A DNA stretch of 64,000 nucleotides from Toxonevra muliebris (GCA_963691655.1 OY829329.1:12848708-12912707), one strand, 5' to 3'; shown: positions 12,361 through 24,365, counted from the first letter of the stretch. Numbers and translations: made by a program. Notes: generated by a model from the sequence alone, not told the origin.

Positions 12361-13423
12361 GTATAAACTCGTAATTGTGACTAACTTCATATCTATCATA
12401 CGTGCCATTTTTTTGACATTGACAGCTATTCTATCTCGAAGAGCGCCAAAAATACTACCATAATTGATCTGTCAAATAATTTTGATGTTGAAGACAGGGA
12501 ACGTTCAGGCGGCCCGAAAAAGTTCGAAGATGAAGAATTGAAGGCATTAATAGAAGAAGATTCATGTCAAACGCAACAAGAACTTGCAGAATCTTTAGGA
12601 GTTGAGCAATCAACCATTTCTAAACGATTAAAAGCATTGGGAATGATTCAAAAGCAATGATATTGGGTGCCGTACGAATTGAAGCCGAGAGACGTCAAAC
12701 GACGATTTTTCACATGTGAACTGCTGATTGAACGACAGAAAAGAAAGGATTTTCTGCATCGTATTGTGACTTGCGATGAAAAGTGGATACGTTACGGTAA
12801 CCCAAAGCGTAAAAAACCATGGGGACCGCCCGGACATGCATCAACATCAACGGCAAAGCCGAACATCCATGGATCCAAGCTCATACTGTGTATTTGGTGG
12901 GATATGAAAGGTGTCGTGTATTATGAGCTGTTGAAACCGAATGAAACGATCACTGGCGACCGCTACCGACTACAATTGATGCGTTTGAGCCGAGCATTAC
13001 AGCATTAGAGGCCAGAATACGAGAATAGACACGACGAAGTTATTCTTCAGCACGACAATGCTCGACCGCATATTGCAAGGCAAGTAAAAACATACTTGGA
13101 AACGCTGAAATGGGAAGTGCTACCCCACCCGCCGTATTCTCCAGACATTGCTCCTTCTGATTACCACTTGTTCCGACCGATGACACATGGCCTGGCTGAA
13201 CAGCACTTCCGTTCTTTCGAAGAACTCAAAAAATGGGTAGATTCGTGGATAGCCTCAAAAGATGAGAAGTTCTTTCGACGCGGAATCCGTATGCTACCGG
13301 AGAGATGGGAAAAGGTTGTGGCTAACGATGGACAATACTTTAAAGATTAAATTTATAATCACTTTTTCACAATAAATGTCCAAATTACGAAAAAAAATAC
13401 GAGTTTATACATGCATACTCCAA
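12361..13423 (+). mobile_element. mariner (mauritiana-type) element, internally deleted copy
   Basis: The copy starts GTATAAACTCGTAATTGTGA and ends CGAGTTTATACATGCATACT-CCAA followed by TA, matching the inverted termini of the fuller copy at 42018-43308. The outermost left bases are not conserved. Compared with that copy it lacks about 209 bp between AATAATTTT and GATGTTGAAG, including the start codon and about the first 58 codons. The transposase remnant has stops at 12658-12660 (TGA) and 13006-13008 (TAG). HDNARPH and YSPDIAPSDYHLF motifs remain readable. It cannot make transposase. Confidence 0.9.
12470..13350 (+). pseudogene. mariner transposase pseudogene
   Basis: The reading frame lacks the N-terminal helix-turn-helix start and is broken by two nonsense codons. 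It contains WVPYELKPRDV, a CDEKW segment (glycine before the first catalytic Asp changed to cysteine compared with GDEKW in the copy at 42 kb), HDNARPH with the second Asp and APSDYHLF with the third Asp of the DD34D triad. It terminates QYFKD then TAA. Clearly a dead sibling of the 42194-43234 gene. Confidence 0.88.
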
Positions 13424-13429
13424 TATTAT

Positions 13430-15610
13430 TATGATTTTTGTTTTACCACACACTCCCTAGCTCAAGAGACGTCAAAAAGTGTGGATAACTTTTCTAGATT
13501 CAGATGTTTTATTGGGGTAACTTCATTTGGTTTTCTTAGGTTTCGAAATTTTCTATGTCAATTTAAGGCACTGAAATCTGTCTTGAAGGTAATAGAAAAG
13601 CTTAATATTATTCTACTTAGCTATTAATCATGTAGGCAAGCTGAAAACTATGCTCCAAATAGCCGCCGGAATGTCAGGATTTTATTACTTCAATGTTGCT
13701 GAAGAATGTTCGTCGGTCCACTTGAGACTTTTTACAATTTTGACCAAGAAATAAAACTTTAGGTTCTGAAAAATTACATATCAATCTTAAATTGTATGAC
13801 CTTTCCATTTTTAACAAAAAAAAAACAGGTAGGTTATTCAAGCCTTTTTTCGAGAAAAATTATGATTACACTGCCCGTCATGTTTTGATATCAAAAAGTA
13901 GGTCCAGCATAACTTATACATATAATTTCGACTCTAAGGGTAGTAAATGTTGTAACTCCAAAAAACAGTTGACTCTAGAAAAGTTTCCATCCACTTTTTT
14001 ACTCTTCTTAAGCTAATGAATACATATGATGTGCTAAAAAATTTGTACGCAGTTCTAAATGCATCACCCTTTAGAGTAATTTAGAGTAGCTGAGCTCGAA
14101 GTTGAGTAGTTGCAGTGGCGTCATGATTAGTCTTCTTGACGAATTCAATCCTCTGCAAGGTCAAACATGGAAAATATAACTTTTTTTACACGGCCTAACA
14201 ATGTCAACTCTCTAAGAATAAAAATTTCATAAGAAAAGCTTCTAACTCCACCGTTCGGATTCGGCATAAGCCTTCCACTCGTTTATAAATTTAACTTGCA
14301 TAACATGATTGCGATGCGAACAGCTTGGTATAGGCTCTGCACGGACTAGTGCCCCATGAAAGAAGATCTCGAATCTCAAGACCGTTTTGTTCAATCGCGT
14401 CAGGATTTCGAGATAACGGTACATGAAGAGTATATGAATGATATTTGACGTTCTGAGGTTATTTCTTCAAGAACGAGGGACTTAGGGTTTTTTCCATACA
14501 CACCAAAACCGGTAGACCTCAAATATGTAGTACGTCGTTTTTTGATTTCCTGTACCGTTAGCCTGAAAAACTGACATGAAAGTTTGAATACTTATGAAAT
14601 CGCCAGTTCAATGAAAAACCCCTCAATTTTGTAGAACTGTGTAATAAAATGAGGTTTATATGCGCATATATCATTTGTCTTCAGTGTTTTTCAGTAGTCT
14701 ACATGTCTGTCGGTTTAGTCTGTCTGTTTTGTCTGTCTGCACATGTCTATTCTCTCATGTGTGCTATCTAAAGTGCCAAATCTATTTTCATTCTTCACTC
14801 ACTTTTATTTTGCCTTTCAATTTCTCAATTTTTGCGCTTATTGTTTTTAATTTTATTTCTTCTTATTTTTTGACGGGCGTTTTTTTTTTTTTTTTAACCA
14901 AAAGGCAACATTGTTTGTACATTAAAAAAGTACTCGTATATTTTTGGTACACAATTTCCCAATGGCGCTTTTTCAGTTTTTGTCGCGAAATACGTAAACT
15001 TTGTAAAGTATTTTTAAGTATGTTTAGCGGATGTTGCTAAAGCAGATGTATATGTAGTTAAGAGCTTTGTCAGTTAGTTCTTGAGTGTAAATTGTTTTCA
15101 AAATGTTCATATTGAAAAAAACTGCAATGAAAATAATGGGATTCAAAATAGCGACTTAAATTTGACTTTCATGGTCAATCAATCTTTCACACTGACTGTT
15201 CAATGGGCACAAATTTCGTTTCTAGGTATTAAGAATCTGAAAAAGAAAATTGTAAAACATTAAATATCGGCTTCAAATTAATAGTTCGTTGAGTTTAAAC
15301 TTTAGACTCTGTGGTCGCGGCGGTAATTTGGTGAACTGCGACAGAGGGTGCCTCAGTTCGATCCTTTTCGATTGCAATGAGTTCTGGCCAACCGACTGTC
15401 AGGCTGAACGTAGTTATAGAGACCATTAGCAAATCCTAGCTTTGGGATTAAAATCACCTTCTTTCGGATGAAAATTTGGTTTAAACTGATTCGCGTATCA
15501 AGAAAAATTTTAAGGAATGAAAAATTGTAAACTTCTCTTCGGAAGTCTCTGGATCCGCTTGTGAAGAGAACAGTAAAGTTCTAAGTATGTACAATAGCAA
15601 ATTTCGTTTT
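13430..15610. other. Intronic sequence, no gene seen
   Basis: Only weak open frames occur, for example a minus-strand 60-codon frame at 14242-14424 and a serine/phenylalanine-rich plus frame at 14660-15040 that follows T-rich DNA. Neither shows a domain. Confidence 0.4.
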
Positions 15611-15615
15611 TTTAA

Positions 15616-15888
15616 CGCTTTCAGGACCGTGGAGAAACCAGAGGATATAGCGCAAACCCGAACTATGATTCGTATTCTCTAACCCTCAGTTCTCGCTAAA
15701 AATTTTCATCAAAACAGAGTTTTGCTCCTTTGAAGCCTTGAACTTTCATGGGTTACCGGTGACCCTGTGGTGCTTTATGGGAATTTTGTCGAACTTTTTT
15801 ATTAGATATTTTTTTAAAGATAGACAAAGACTTTTTATATTAGTTCTTCATCTAACCCTTTCTAGACCATAAAGAAACTAGACGCGGT
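15616..15888. mobile_element. Truncated TTAA-flanked miniature element, related to 39687-40232
   Basis: TTAA at 15612-15615 is followed by CGCTTTCAGGACC. The blocks TCATGGGTTACCGGTGACCC, GTCGAACTTTTTTATTAGAT and TAACCCTTTCTAGACCATAA match in order the element at 39687-40232. It stops where the LINE fragment starts at about 15889, so its right end is lost. Confidence 0.55.
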
Positions 15889-16488
15889 CGAGCAAAGGCG
15901 AGTTGAAATCGGCCTCGTCTGGGTACCTGGGCACAGGAATATAGAAGAAAACGAGGGACCGGAATCCGAGACGGTAGCTGTGGGTTGCCTGCTCAGCGTT
16001 CTTAAGAGAGAACTCTATTTGCATTACCAAAATCATGCAGATAATACTGGCTCCTGCAAAATAACCAAAGAAACTTGGCCCAGATACGACAAATCAAGAA
16101 CCGACGAGTTGTTGAAAAGGCCAAGGACTCACATCTTCAGAATGACTTCAACCGTAACAGGCCATTGGCCGATGAGGGACCACGCCGAGAAAATGGGATG
16201 ACCCCATAACGACAGATGCCGTAACTGCAACCAGGATGGTTCCAAAGAAACGGTTTTCCATTAGCTATGTGAGTGCCCAAGTTTAGGGGCACTGAGACAC
16301 AGAACGATGGGAAAGTTCGTAATGAACAACCTAAGAGAGGACATCAACAGGTTTATCAACAAATCAAGATGGTTTGAATAAACCACAGATCAGTGGTTCT
16401 AATAGTGGTGTACCAAAATGACGCCCAGGCGCTAATTGAGTCTGGGTTTTTGTGACTCAGGCGGCACCTCAACCAACCAACCAACCAC
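15889..16488 (+). mobile_element. LOA/I-type LINE 3' fragment with (AACC)n tail
   Basis: The plus strand encodes the end of an RNase H domain (IGLVWVPGHRNIEENE), then SCKITKETWPRYDKSRTDEL, VTGHWPMRDHAEKMG and a zinc knuckle CRNCNQDGSKETVFH-stop-LCECPSLGALR. A 3' UTR follows and the copy ends in AACCAACCAACCAACC at 16469-16486. RNase H plus a zinc knuckle near the 3' end is characteristic of I/LOA/R1-type LINEs. An in-frame TAG in the knuckle and a TGA at 16200 make it non-functional; it is 5'-truncated, as expected for target-primed reverse transcription. Confidence 0.8.
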
Positions 16489-19001
16489 CCTAATCCACTT
16501 ATCAACCACTGTGCGCCATGGCCTTCATATAATACTCATACTACTAAGCTTACGGCAGTTTAAACTGGTCACTTAAGTATAGGTACTTATGGTCCTTAAG
16601 ATGAGGATAATCACTGATACATTTTCTTTGATGATCAGCTACAGGTCTCTGGGAAGATATTTCCTTGATAACCTGCCTGATCGCTCTATAGTTAGTCTGA
16701 ACATATGCTAGGATGCCTAGACTTTACAGAGTCTTTGGTGCGGAATTGGTTTTAAAACGGCGTCATAGTGGTAATTGTGATCTACAGTAGATTTAATGTG
16801 GATCAGTCACCGTAACCAACCAAAGCGCAATTTGGCACCCTTATTAAAACTTCCAGAATTTTCAACTATATATTTTCATAGTATAAGTTTAAACTTTGCT
16901 AATCAAACTACCCCTCAGTCGCATTTATTTTCTTATGAAAAGTCAGATTAGTCATTTCCGTTTCAGAATGGCGACATAAAGCTAACGATCATCTTGAAAA
17001 ACTTACTAAAATTTGACTGAATATTTAGACATTCAATTTCATTTACAACCTTTCACGTACACATTTACAGGCGCCATCAATTATCATTTAGTGAGCAGAT
17101 TAAAATCAAACTTCAACACACACAAATTCAACTAAAAGACTTAATTATTAAAAACGATAAATGTTAAGTTTATGCTGTTTAGGCTGCTGCTTCATTTTTC
17201 TTATATCACGTACCTACCTACTGAATTTTTTTTTTTTTTTTGTGTATCGAGCTTTCCCACCTTACGCTAAATTAAGTTTAAGTTTGATTAAAATTTAACG
17301 ATAAAGTAGACAACATTGGCGTCACTGAATTTTCATTTTTCTATTTTGGAAAACTACTACACCATAATCGAAAAATCTATCAATTGCCGGTGTAGAGACT
17401 TTGAACATTCAACATTACAACTTTATATATTGAGAGAGATAAACTAAATGCGATAAAGTGTTTTTACTTTTAAATAATTTTTATTTTAAATATAAATAAG
17501 GTTTTCAATTGAAAAAAAAAAACAGCAAACCAACAACAGTCAACAGTTTGAAGCAACCAAAAAACACAAAAAAAAAATTGGTTTAAATGTCAACTTGTTA
17601 CTTGACAGCTAGAAAATTTATGACACATGCCTTTCCTATGCATGCAACTATGAATGAATGAATGAATGTGTGCATTGAAAGTGTTTAGAAAAAAAACTTA
17701 TTTAATATTTTATTTTTGTTTTTTTTTGTTTTTGTTTTAGCACCCCAAAATAGTAAGTAGCTTTATTATTTTTATTACATGTTGCTTGTAGGAGCGGCAT
17801 TGCTAGAAACATAAACCAATTGAAAGATAAACTTTGTGGGAAGGTGATTGAACCCAATTTGAAATTTATAGAATCGTGATCGTGGATTTGATATCAGTGA
17901 TACATTCATATAAGCACATATAACAAGAACCTAACCCAATAATTTGGATAGCAATCAACGTTATGTGTGATAATAAATAATAAATATGATAAGTTACGAA
18001 GTTTAAGGTTGAATATTTGAGGAACTATTCGGTGAATGTCTGTGAAAATTAATATTAGTTATTTATAAAGACTTCCCACGACGAAAAGTTACTATGATAA
18101 ATCACAGTGATAATTTGTTGGTGGAAGTGATATCATCACTTCCACCAAGGCATTAGACTGTAATGGCAACTCATTGGTTTTACTGAGCAGCGGTTTTCAT
18201 AAACTGTGCCCGTCTGATTACAAAAAAGTCCTAGTGGTCAAGACCACTAACGGATCGCAAGATTTCCCAAGAGGGGAAGTTTTAAATTCTCTTCCCTATA
18301 TTTTTTTTTTTTTTTAGATTCATAATCAACAATCAAAATGTATAAAATTTCCTTCGACAAGGGGGGTGTTTAAGCCCCAAATATCCCCCTCCCCCTTAAA
18401 TTCGTTAGTTGTCAGGACGCCATAGTGAATCCATTAGTTAATATTTTTAAATTTTTATTTTCAATCATGGTTTAGATATACGGATTGCCCATTAAACCTT
18501 CAATATCCCCTACTTTTATTTTTCGAAGTTCGACTCAAGGCTTGACTTGGCAATTAAAAGTTTCTACCGAATAACAAAATTCATGCCCTTTGAATTCGAA
18601 TCCTAAAACGTTGGCTATAAAATCGTACCACAAAATCTTCCTAGCACAAAAATTTCCTCTAAAACCATGGGGTCTTTTAAATTTTTGAGAGTTTTTCAGA
18701 CTTCGTCAGCACCGTGGGTCTAATCTAGCCCAGTGCGAATCTTTCACAAAGTTTTTTTATACAAGCTTCAATTTAGATTATTCAAATTTTACCTACAGGG
18801 CCGTAACCAGCGATGCCAGTAATTTCATATTATAAAATTTTGTTGCTATTGAGTTCTCAATGTGAAAGTTGGCATTTTGGCAAGGACATCATATTTCGGA
18901 AAACCCCCGAGATTTTGAGTATAAAATTTCAAGTAAATCGGAGGGTTACTCCATATTTTAGATTAGTTTTGAGTTTTAGAAACTTCTTCCTCGGATCTTT
19001 A
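16489..19001. other. Intronic sequence, no gene seen
   Basis: AT-rich DNA with T and A runs, a (GAAT)n microsatellite at 17651-17668 and no recognisable coding domain. A small palindromic stretch (GGAAGTGATATCATCACTTC) lies near 18123-18142. Confidence 0.45.
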
Positions 19002-19850
19002 GGTTAGGTTGATTGGTTTGGTGCTCTTTAAACGAGGACAACTCCAAATAGCGTGATAACATATTTTTGATACCATTATCTAGGTTGGGATATGAATCAG
19101 AAAGAAGTGATGATAGACGGCTCCCCTATTCCTTCGAGAAATTGTTTGCCAAAAATTTTGAGCCTGTATTCTGGTCAGAACCGGGCAGCCGCACAGGAAA
19201 TGTACGAGCGTTTCTAATTTTTCCCTTTCTCCCCTCTTACCGATAAAAAACTCTTACATTTTGATCGTTGGTAAAGAAAAAATTGTATCGGACAGAAACT
19301 AAAAACTTAAGAAATCGCTGAATCCGCTAGTGGTCACGCTGTATGTAATCAAATCGTTTAGTGTCCCGTTCAGTTTCGGATACAAGGGGGAAATGAGTGA
19401 AATTCCCAATCCCCCTAAATTTATAGGAAATAGATCTTGCACTGACTGAGATGAGTCCAATGAAGGCCTCTGTTTAGCCAGGGCATTAGCATACTCATTT
19501 CCACAAATTTTCCTGTAGTCCTGTAATCAGGATCCCATATAAGTATTAACTTAGCTTGTTGATTTTGTTTGACTATGTTTCTTCTACAGGCGCTCACTAG
19601 TTTAGAGTTAGTTCGTAATGTTTGTGATCGTAGCTTTGATCGCGGCTTGACTGTCGGAGAAAACTGTTGTAACTCTCCCTCTACAATTGGCAGACTATCT
19701 TTTTTTATGGCAAAAATTTCAGCCTGGAACACACTAGTTGAATTAGGTAAATGAAAGAGGTTGGATAAATCTAATGCAATTGAGAATACTCCAGGGCCTA
19801 CTCCACAGTCCATATTCACTTGCCAGAAACTGATCAAACCACTCGGGTCT
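19002..19850 (-). mobile_element. LOA/I-type LINE 3' fragment, RNase H region
   Basis: The minus strand at 19837-19421 reads DCGVGPGVFS, NLFHLPNSTSVFQAEIFAIK and LILIWDPDYRTTGK, an RNase H domain with a decayed WVPGH motif. Further down, HFLCGCPVLTRIQ-like residues near 19200-19160 are the remains of the zinc knuckle. The copy ends at about 19002 in AACCAATCAACCTAACCTAA, a LINE tail. Stops and frameshifts are present. Confidence 0.7.
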
Positions 19851-20632
19851 TTTCGAATAGTGTTGTTTTTACTAATGTGGCCATGTGATCTAAGTAGCTA
19901 TCCAACAGCCTGACTCTCTGAGCCCAAATGCGGTACTAGCCACTGAAGTTTTGACATAAAGATCAGTAGGAAAAGATCTTGTTATACCGACGACTCCAAT
20001 TCCCGCTGTTTTCTGCTCTGAACATAGTTTGAGAGTTGAATGCTCTTCACCAAACTAACGCAACATCTGTGAGAATAGGGCGGACAACTGCTGATTATAT
20101 CCAGAACACTATCCTTGGAACCAATCTCCAAGCGAGCATGACTTTTTAACCCAGTCGTTGAAGTTACTTTTCCAATTAAGTTAGCGATCTAAAATACTCA
20201 ACTCCTTGAAATTTAAAACTAGAAAAAAGAGAAAGTTGACGAAATAGAGTTGATTCCCTTAGGTCAAACCTGGTTACCCAGTTACTGACCTGGTGGCCTA
20301 AACCCTTTTCATGATATCAGTCATTACGTTCAGGTGATTCCGCTGGTATCAAATTCTTTCAGAATAGAGTTAATAACTACAAGCCAGAGCAAAGGTGGTA
20401 AGACTCTCCCTTGAAGAGTTTGATTAATTATTTCGAAGTTCTGCGATCTGTTTAGCAGTAAAAATCCGAAATTATACGACACATTTAGAACGTCCAATGG
20501 ATGGATAAAATTTACCTAAATTGAATCGATTGTCACTAGAATTTCTACTTATGAATGTACTTACCAAGATATTTATTACGTCCTCTCCAAATCTACCATC
20601 TAAACCAAAATCTCTTCTTCTTCTCTTTACAG
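19851..20632. other. Intronic sequence before the first laminin exon
   Basis: No coding domain recognised; it may include further LINE-derived sequence upstream of the RNase H fragment. A pyrimidine-rich tract (TCTTCTTCTTCTCTTTAC) directly precedes the acceptor AG at 20631-20632. Confidence 0.5.
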
Positions 20633-22569
20633 ATCTATCAAGTATTTTTCGTAATGTTAAAATCAGCCAACTCGCCACGACCTGCTTCATGGATACTTGA
20701 AAAATCACTAAACGGTTACGATTACGAGCCATGGCAATATTTTGGACTCAGTGAAACCGATTGTCAGCGTCGTTATGGCTTGCCTGGACAAAACGGCAAA
20801 TATGTATTTCAAAATGATACTGAAACCATTTGCACGACACAATTTTCAAAAGCGTTACCCTTAGAAAATGGAGAGCTGCATGTATCGCTGCTGAAAAATC
20901 GTCCTGGAGCAATGGAACAAACTGCTGAGCTAATGAATTTCATAACAGCACGATATATACGCATACGATTGCAAGGTATGCATTCCACCGCAAATCTCGA
21001 TAATAGCGTTGACTGGCTGCTAGATGCACAATCATTGGAGAAGCGTAGCTTCTATTCGCTGAAACAGATACGTGTAAGTGCACGTTTAGATTGTCATGGA
21101 CATGCCGAGAAAACTGTGGAGTTAGCAGAGAAAAGCGCAGATGAAATGGATTATTCACGCTTAGAATCATCCCTGCAATGTGTGTGTCAACATAATACCT
21201 GCGGCATGGATTGCGCAGAGTGTTGTCCACTCTTCCGAGATAAACCGTTTCGCAATGGCACCGCTCGTGAGCTCAATGAATGTGAAATTTGTCAGTGCAA
21301 TGGGCATGCAGAGAGTTGTATTTATGACGCATATCTCGAGCGTGGTATTTGTCAGGATTGTCGCAGTAATACTGTGGGTAATGAGTGCGAATTTTGCCAA
21401 GTAGGATATTATCGCCCTCTAGGAGTAACACAAACTGAAGCATGTCTACCGTGTGATTGTACCAGCACTGGTTCGACCGGTGATTGTCAAGCGGAAGGTG
21501 GTGTCTGTCAATGTCGTACAGGGTTTCAAGGTGAACGCTGTGAACAATGTGCCTCTGGTTATTATGGTGATGATTGCCGTAAATGTGAATGCGATTCGAG
21601 TGGCACCATACCAAATACAGAATGTTCGGGCTTATGTAAATGCAAATCGAATGTCGGTGGCGAAACTTGTGCTCAATGTCAGCCTGGTTACTTTGATCTT
21701 TCAGCTGATAATCCTGAAGGCTGCTTACCCTGCTGGTGCTCAGGTGTTGGTTTGGCATGTGCCAGTGCACAGTTGCAAACTTTAGCTTTTGAAACGCTCA
21801 ACGATTGGAAAATCACTGATATTACACGCTCTCAGATAGCAACACCCACACTGGATTCCGATACGCATTACCTCGTCTATGGCATGTATGATTTAAGTGA
21901 AGTGGAAGCGATATATTGGCAAGCACCTCAGGATTACCTCGGCAATCATCTCACTAGCTATGGTTCACGCCTAACAATGCAAGTTAGTTGGGTTACCATA
22001 CGAGGTGATACTTCGGGTAAACCAACCTCAGGTCCGAATGTAATACTCTTCGGACGTAATGGCTTGAAAATCGCATACGGTGATGAGGAATATTCACGTA
22101 TATCGAGCACTGTAATTAATATTACTCTCGACGAAACGAACTGGTATCATGTGCCTTCGGAGGTACAAGATATTAAAACACGTCAACGTCGGATGGATTA
22201 TCACGGCTTGCCGGTAACGCGTGCGCAATTTCTTTCGGTGCTCTCGTCGCTCGATGCTTTACTCGTACGTGGTGCTTATCATACCGATCAAGTTGAAACG
22301 GTTTTAGAGCGTGTTATTATGTTTTCGGGCGGTTCTGAATTGGGAGGTAATTCAATGACAACACAAGTCGAGCAATGTGTCTGTCCTGCTGGTTATACGG
22401 GACTCTCATGTGAAGGTTGTGATTTCGGTTATATACGGATTTTTGAAAATTCCACCGATCATCAAGTGGTCGGTAAATGTATACCATGTCCGTGTAACGG
22501 GCACTCGAATTCGTGTAATCTACAGAGTGGTGGTTGTGGTGATTGCATGCATAATACCTATGGAGATAG
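20633..22569 (+). CDS. wb: Laminin alpha-1/2-type subunit, exon with LN C-terminus, LE repeats and L4 domain
   Basis: This exon encodes about 646 residues of a secreted basement-membrane laminin alpha chain. It opens in phase 0 after a pyrimidine tract and AG at 20631-20632 (first codon ATC) and closes with AG|GTGAG at 22569. Residues 1-152 are the C-terminal part of the laminin N-terminal (polymerisation) domain, with the SANSPRPASWILEKS and ARYIRIRLQ signatures. LE repeats follow at about 153-217, 218-273, 274-317 and 318-366. A fifth LE (from CWCSG) is interrupted by a laminin IV/L4 domain at about 380-577 and resumes at CVCPAGYTG. RGD lies at 457-459 (22001-22009). N-glycosylation sequons are at N61, N208, N496 and N606. 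LN, four LE, L4 is the alpha-1/2 order, and the RGD is known for Drosophila wing blister, so I call wb. LanA (alpha-3/5 type) is the alternative, but it has many more LE repeats before any L4. The LN start lies upstream and was not found. Confidence 0.9.
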
Positions 22570-24026
22570 GTGAGTCCAAAAATTAGTATTTAGAGCGTTT
22601 ATTTTTGGTTAGTAGGCTAACCAAAAAGTTCATGTTGTTAAAAATTGTGTTGACATCCAAAAATCTTTTCGTGTGACTTACAAAGTGTGACAATTCCAAA
22701 GGTCAAATCTTGAATGAACCTTTCAGATCCTCGAGGATTTTACTTAGGTTGGCGTGTTTAACAGAGAAAATGCTAATTTATTCAAGTTGTTTGAGTTAAG
22801 ACTCATAATGGCTGGAAGGTATAGGCTGTGTGGGATACCCATACTCTCCAAATTACCACCAAGGACCTTAAACCCGTATTAGTTTAGTTGTGGCTTTAAC
22901 ATTGTATTTGTGGAAACTATTCTTATTCACAAGCAGATAGTGCTGGGATGATTACGATGTTAATAAAGCAAACTGTAGTAAATGCAAGGCTCATTTAGGA
23001 TTAATTCCGATTGGTTCCCTCTAGAGGAGGGGGAAACTCCGCAGAATCAAAATGTCATATTGGTGAGACTGCGGCTCTCTGACGTCTTGATAGATAATTT
23101 TCTTGTAAATAAATAGTGCTGGATTCAAAAAAGAAACAGAGGCTGGTCACTGGGAATTATTTCCGGCTGATTTTGACTTTATAAATAGTTCTTCGGTCTC
23201 TCCATTCAATTTCATATTTCTTGAGGTTCAAACCCGAAAGACGGAGGCGCTATGTCAGAGGCTGCGTTAGTGCTTCTCCTGAGTTTCTCACCAGTTTTTT
23301 TTGTTTAATTCTGGTTTTTGGTCTGGGTTATGGTCTTAGTTTTGGCTTGGACTTATGTTTGATTTTTGGTCTGAAGTTTGATCTGATTTCTGGGCTCTTT
23401 CCCCTCTAAATTATGTCTGAATTTGGTATAAGTTCTAGTCTGAATTTTGATTTGATTTTTGGACTGTTTTCCCTATGAATAAAGTCTAAGTATTAGTCTG
23501 AATTTGGTCAAAGTTCTGGTCTGAATTTTGGTTTGATTTCTGGGCCAGTATTTGATCTGATTTTATTTCAACTAGCTATTGATCAAAGATTCCAAGACTC
23601 ACAATCGAACCAAAGCAATGGAAACTCAGCTCCACTTTTTGTGTTGGACCCCATTCGTTTTCAAAGATTTTTGAAAAGCACAAAGAGCATCACTCGCTTT
23701 CAATGTTAAATTTCCAGTTGAGTTTGAAATGTGAAATTACACAATTTTTTTTTATTGAAAAGGACTCAATTCGGACGTTTTTCAATTCCAAATTAACGTT
23801 TCGGTTAAATAATTGGAGAACTAAAATAATCTGAGAAATTTCTGTCATGTGGCATCACAATTTCCTTCATTTATTCACCACTAAGGCCAGTAGCCATGCC
23901 ACATTTTCCATGGTGAATATCTTCCGCTGGCTGAATAGCGAATAAACAAACCAGTTGCCAACAGAAACACACACACACACATACAATATACTGTAACATT
24001 TATTTATTTTTTTGTTTTCATTCCAG
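22570..24026 (+). other. Laminin intron between first and second exons
   Basis: GTGAGT donor at 22570 and TTCCAG acceptor ending 24026 bound this 1457-bp phase-2 intron. It is noncoding. It holds a degenerate tract of TCTGGTCT/GGTCTGAATTT-type repeats (about 23280-23570) related to the 12-bp satellite near 50-53 kb, and a short (CA)n run near 23970. Nothing else was recognised. Confidence 0.85.
23270..23570. repeat. Decayed short-unit satellite (GGTCTG/TTTGGT words)
   Basis: About 300 bp composed of words such as TTTTTGGTCTGG, GATTTTTGGTCTGA and TTCTGGTCTGAATTTTGGTT. They look like diverged units of the GGTCTGGTCTTT satellite seen intact at 50105-50395, in the same orientation as that block. 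Confidence 0.6.
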
Positions 24027-24365
24027 ATGTGAACGTTGCAAAGTTGGCTTCTATGGCAATCCATTGCAGGGAACATCAAATGATTGCAAACGTTGCGAGT
24101 GCCCTCTACTGGTGGATAGCAATAATTTCTCACCAAGTTGTCAGCTAAAAACATATAATATCGTCGGTATGAACCCAGTGTTTGGTGTGGTAGAAAGTGC
24201 TGAATATATATGCACACAATGCCCAGCAGGATACACCGGTGACCATTGTGAAATGTGTGATGATGGTTATTATGGTAATCCTACTGATGTGGGTTCAAGA
24301 TGCCGGCCATGCGATTGTGATGGTGGACCGTGTGATGTCTTCACAGGAGATTGCATCACTTGCAA
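24027..24365 (+). CDS. wb: Laminin alpha-1/2-type subunit, second exon in window (LE repeats)
   Basis: The 339-bp exon begins after a TTCCAG acceptor. Its first base completes the arginine codon split by the previous intron (AG|A), and it ends AA|GTGAGT, leaving two bases for the next exon. It encodes about 112 residues of laminin-type EGF repeats. CERCKVGFYGNP completes the repeat begun in the previous exon. Then come a repeat starting CKRCECPLLVDSNNFSP and ending near CEMCDDGYYGNP, and the start of another (CRPCDCDGGPCDVFTGDC). The long insertion between SPSC and YICTQCPAGYTG is typical of the repeats after the first L4 in laminin alpha chains. Frame, cysteine spacing and both splice sites agree with the neighbouring exons, so this is a real exon. 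In the assembled trimer the region is part of the rod-like short arm. Confidence 0.92.

Larger units (their letters stand above)
1..20632 (+). other. Upstream intron of the laminin gene (inferred)
   Basis: Because the first laminin exon begins in the middle of the LN domain, the sequence before it must be intron back to an exon carrying the signal peptide and early LN. No tryptophan- and cysteine-rich LN N-terminus was seen here on the plus strand, so that exon probably lies upstream of the window. The stretch contains only repeats and transposon remains. Confidence 0.6.

Noticed and set aside
14242..14424. Minus-strand 60-codon frame with protein-like composition
   Set aside because: No recognisable family, too short, and no supporting context.
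21167..21785. Open frames on the opposite strand and other frames of the laminin exon
   Set aside because: They shadow a strongly supported exon with conserved LE and L4 domains.
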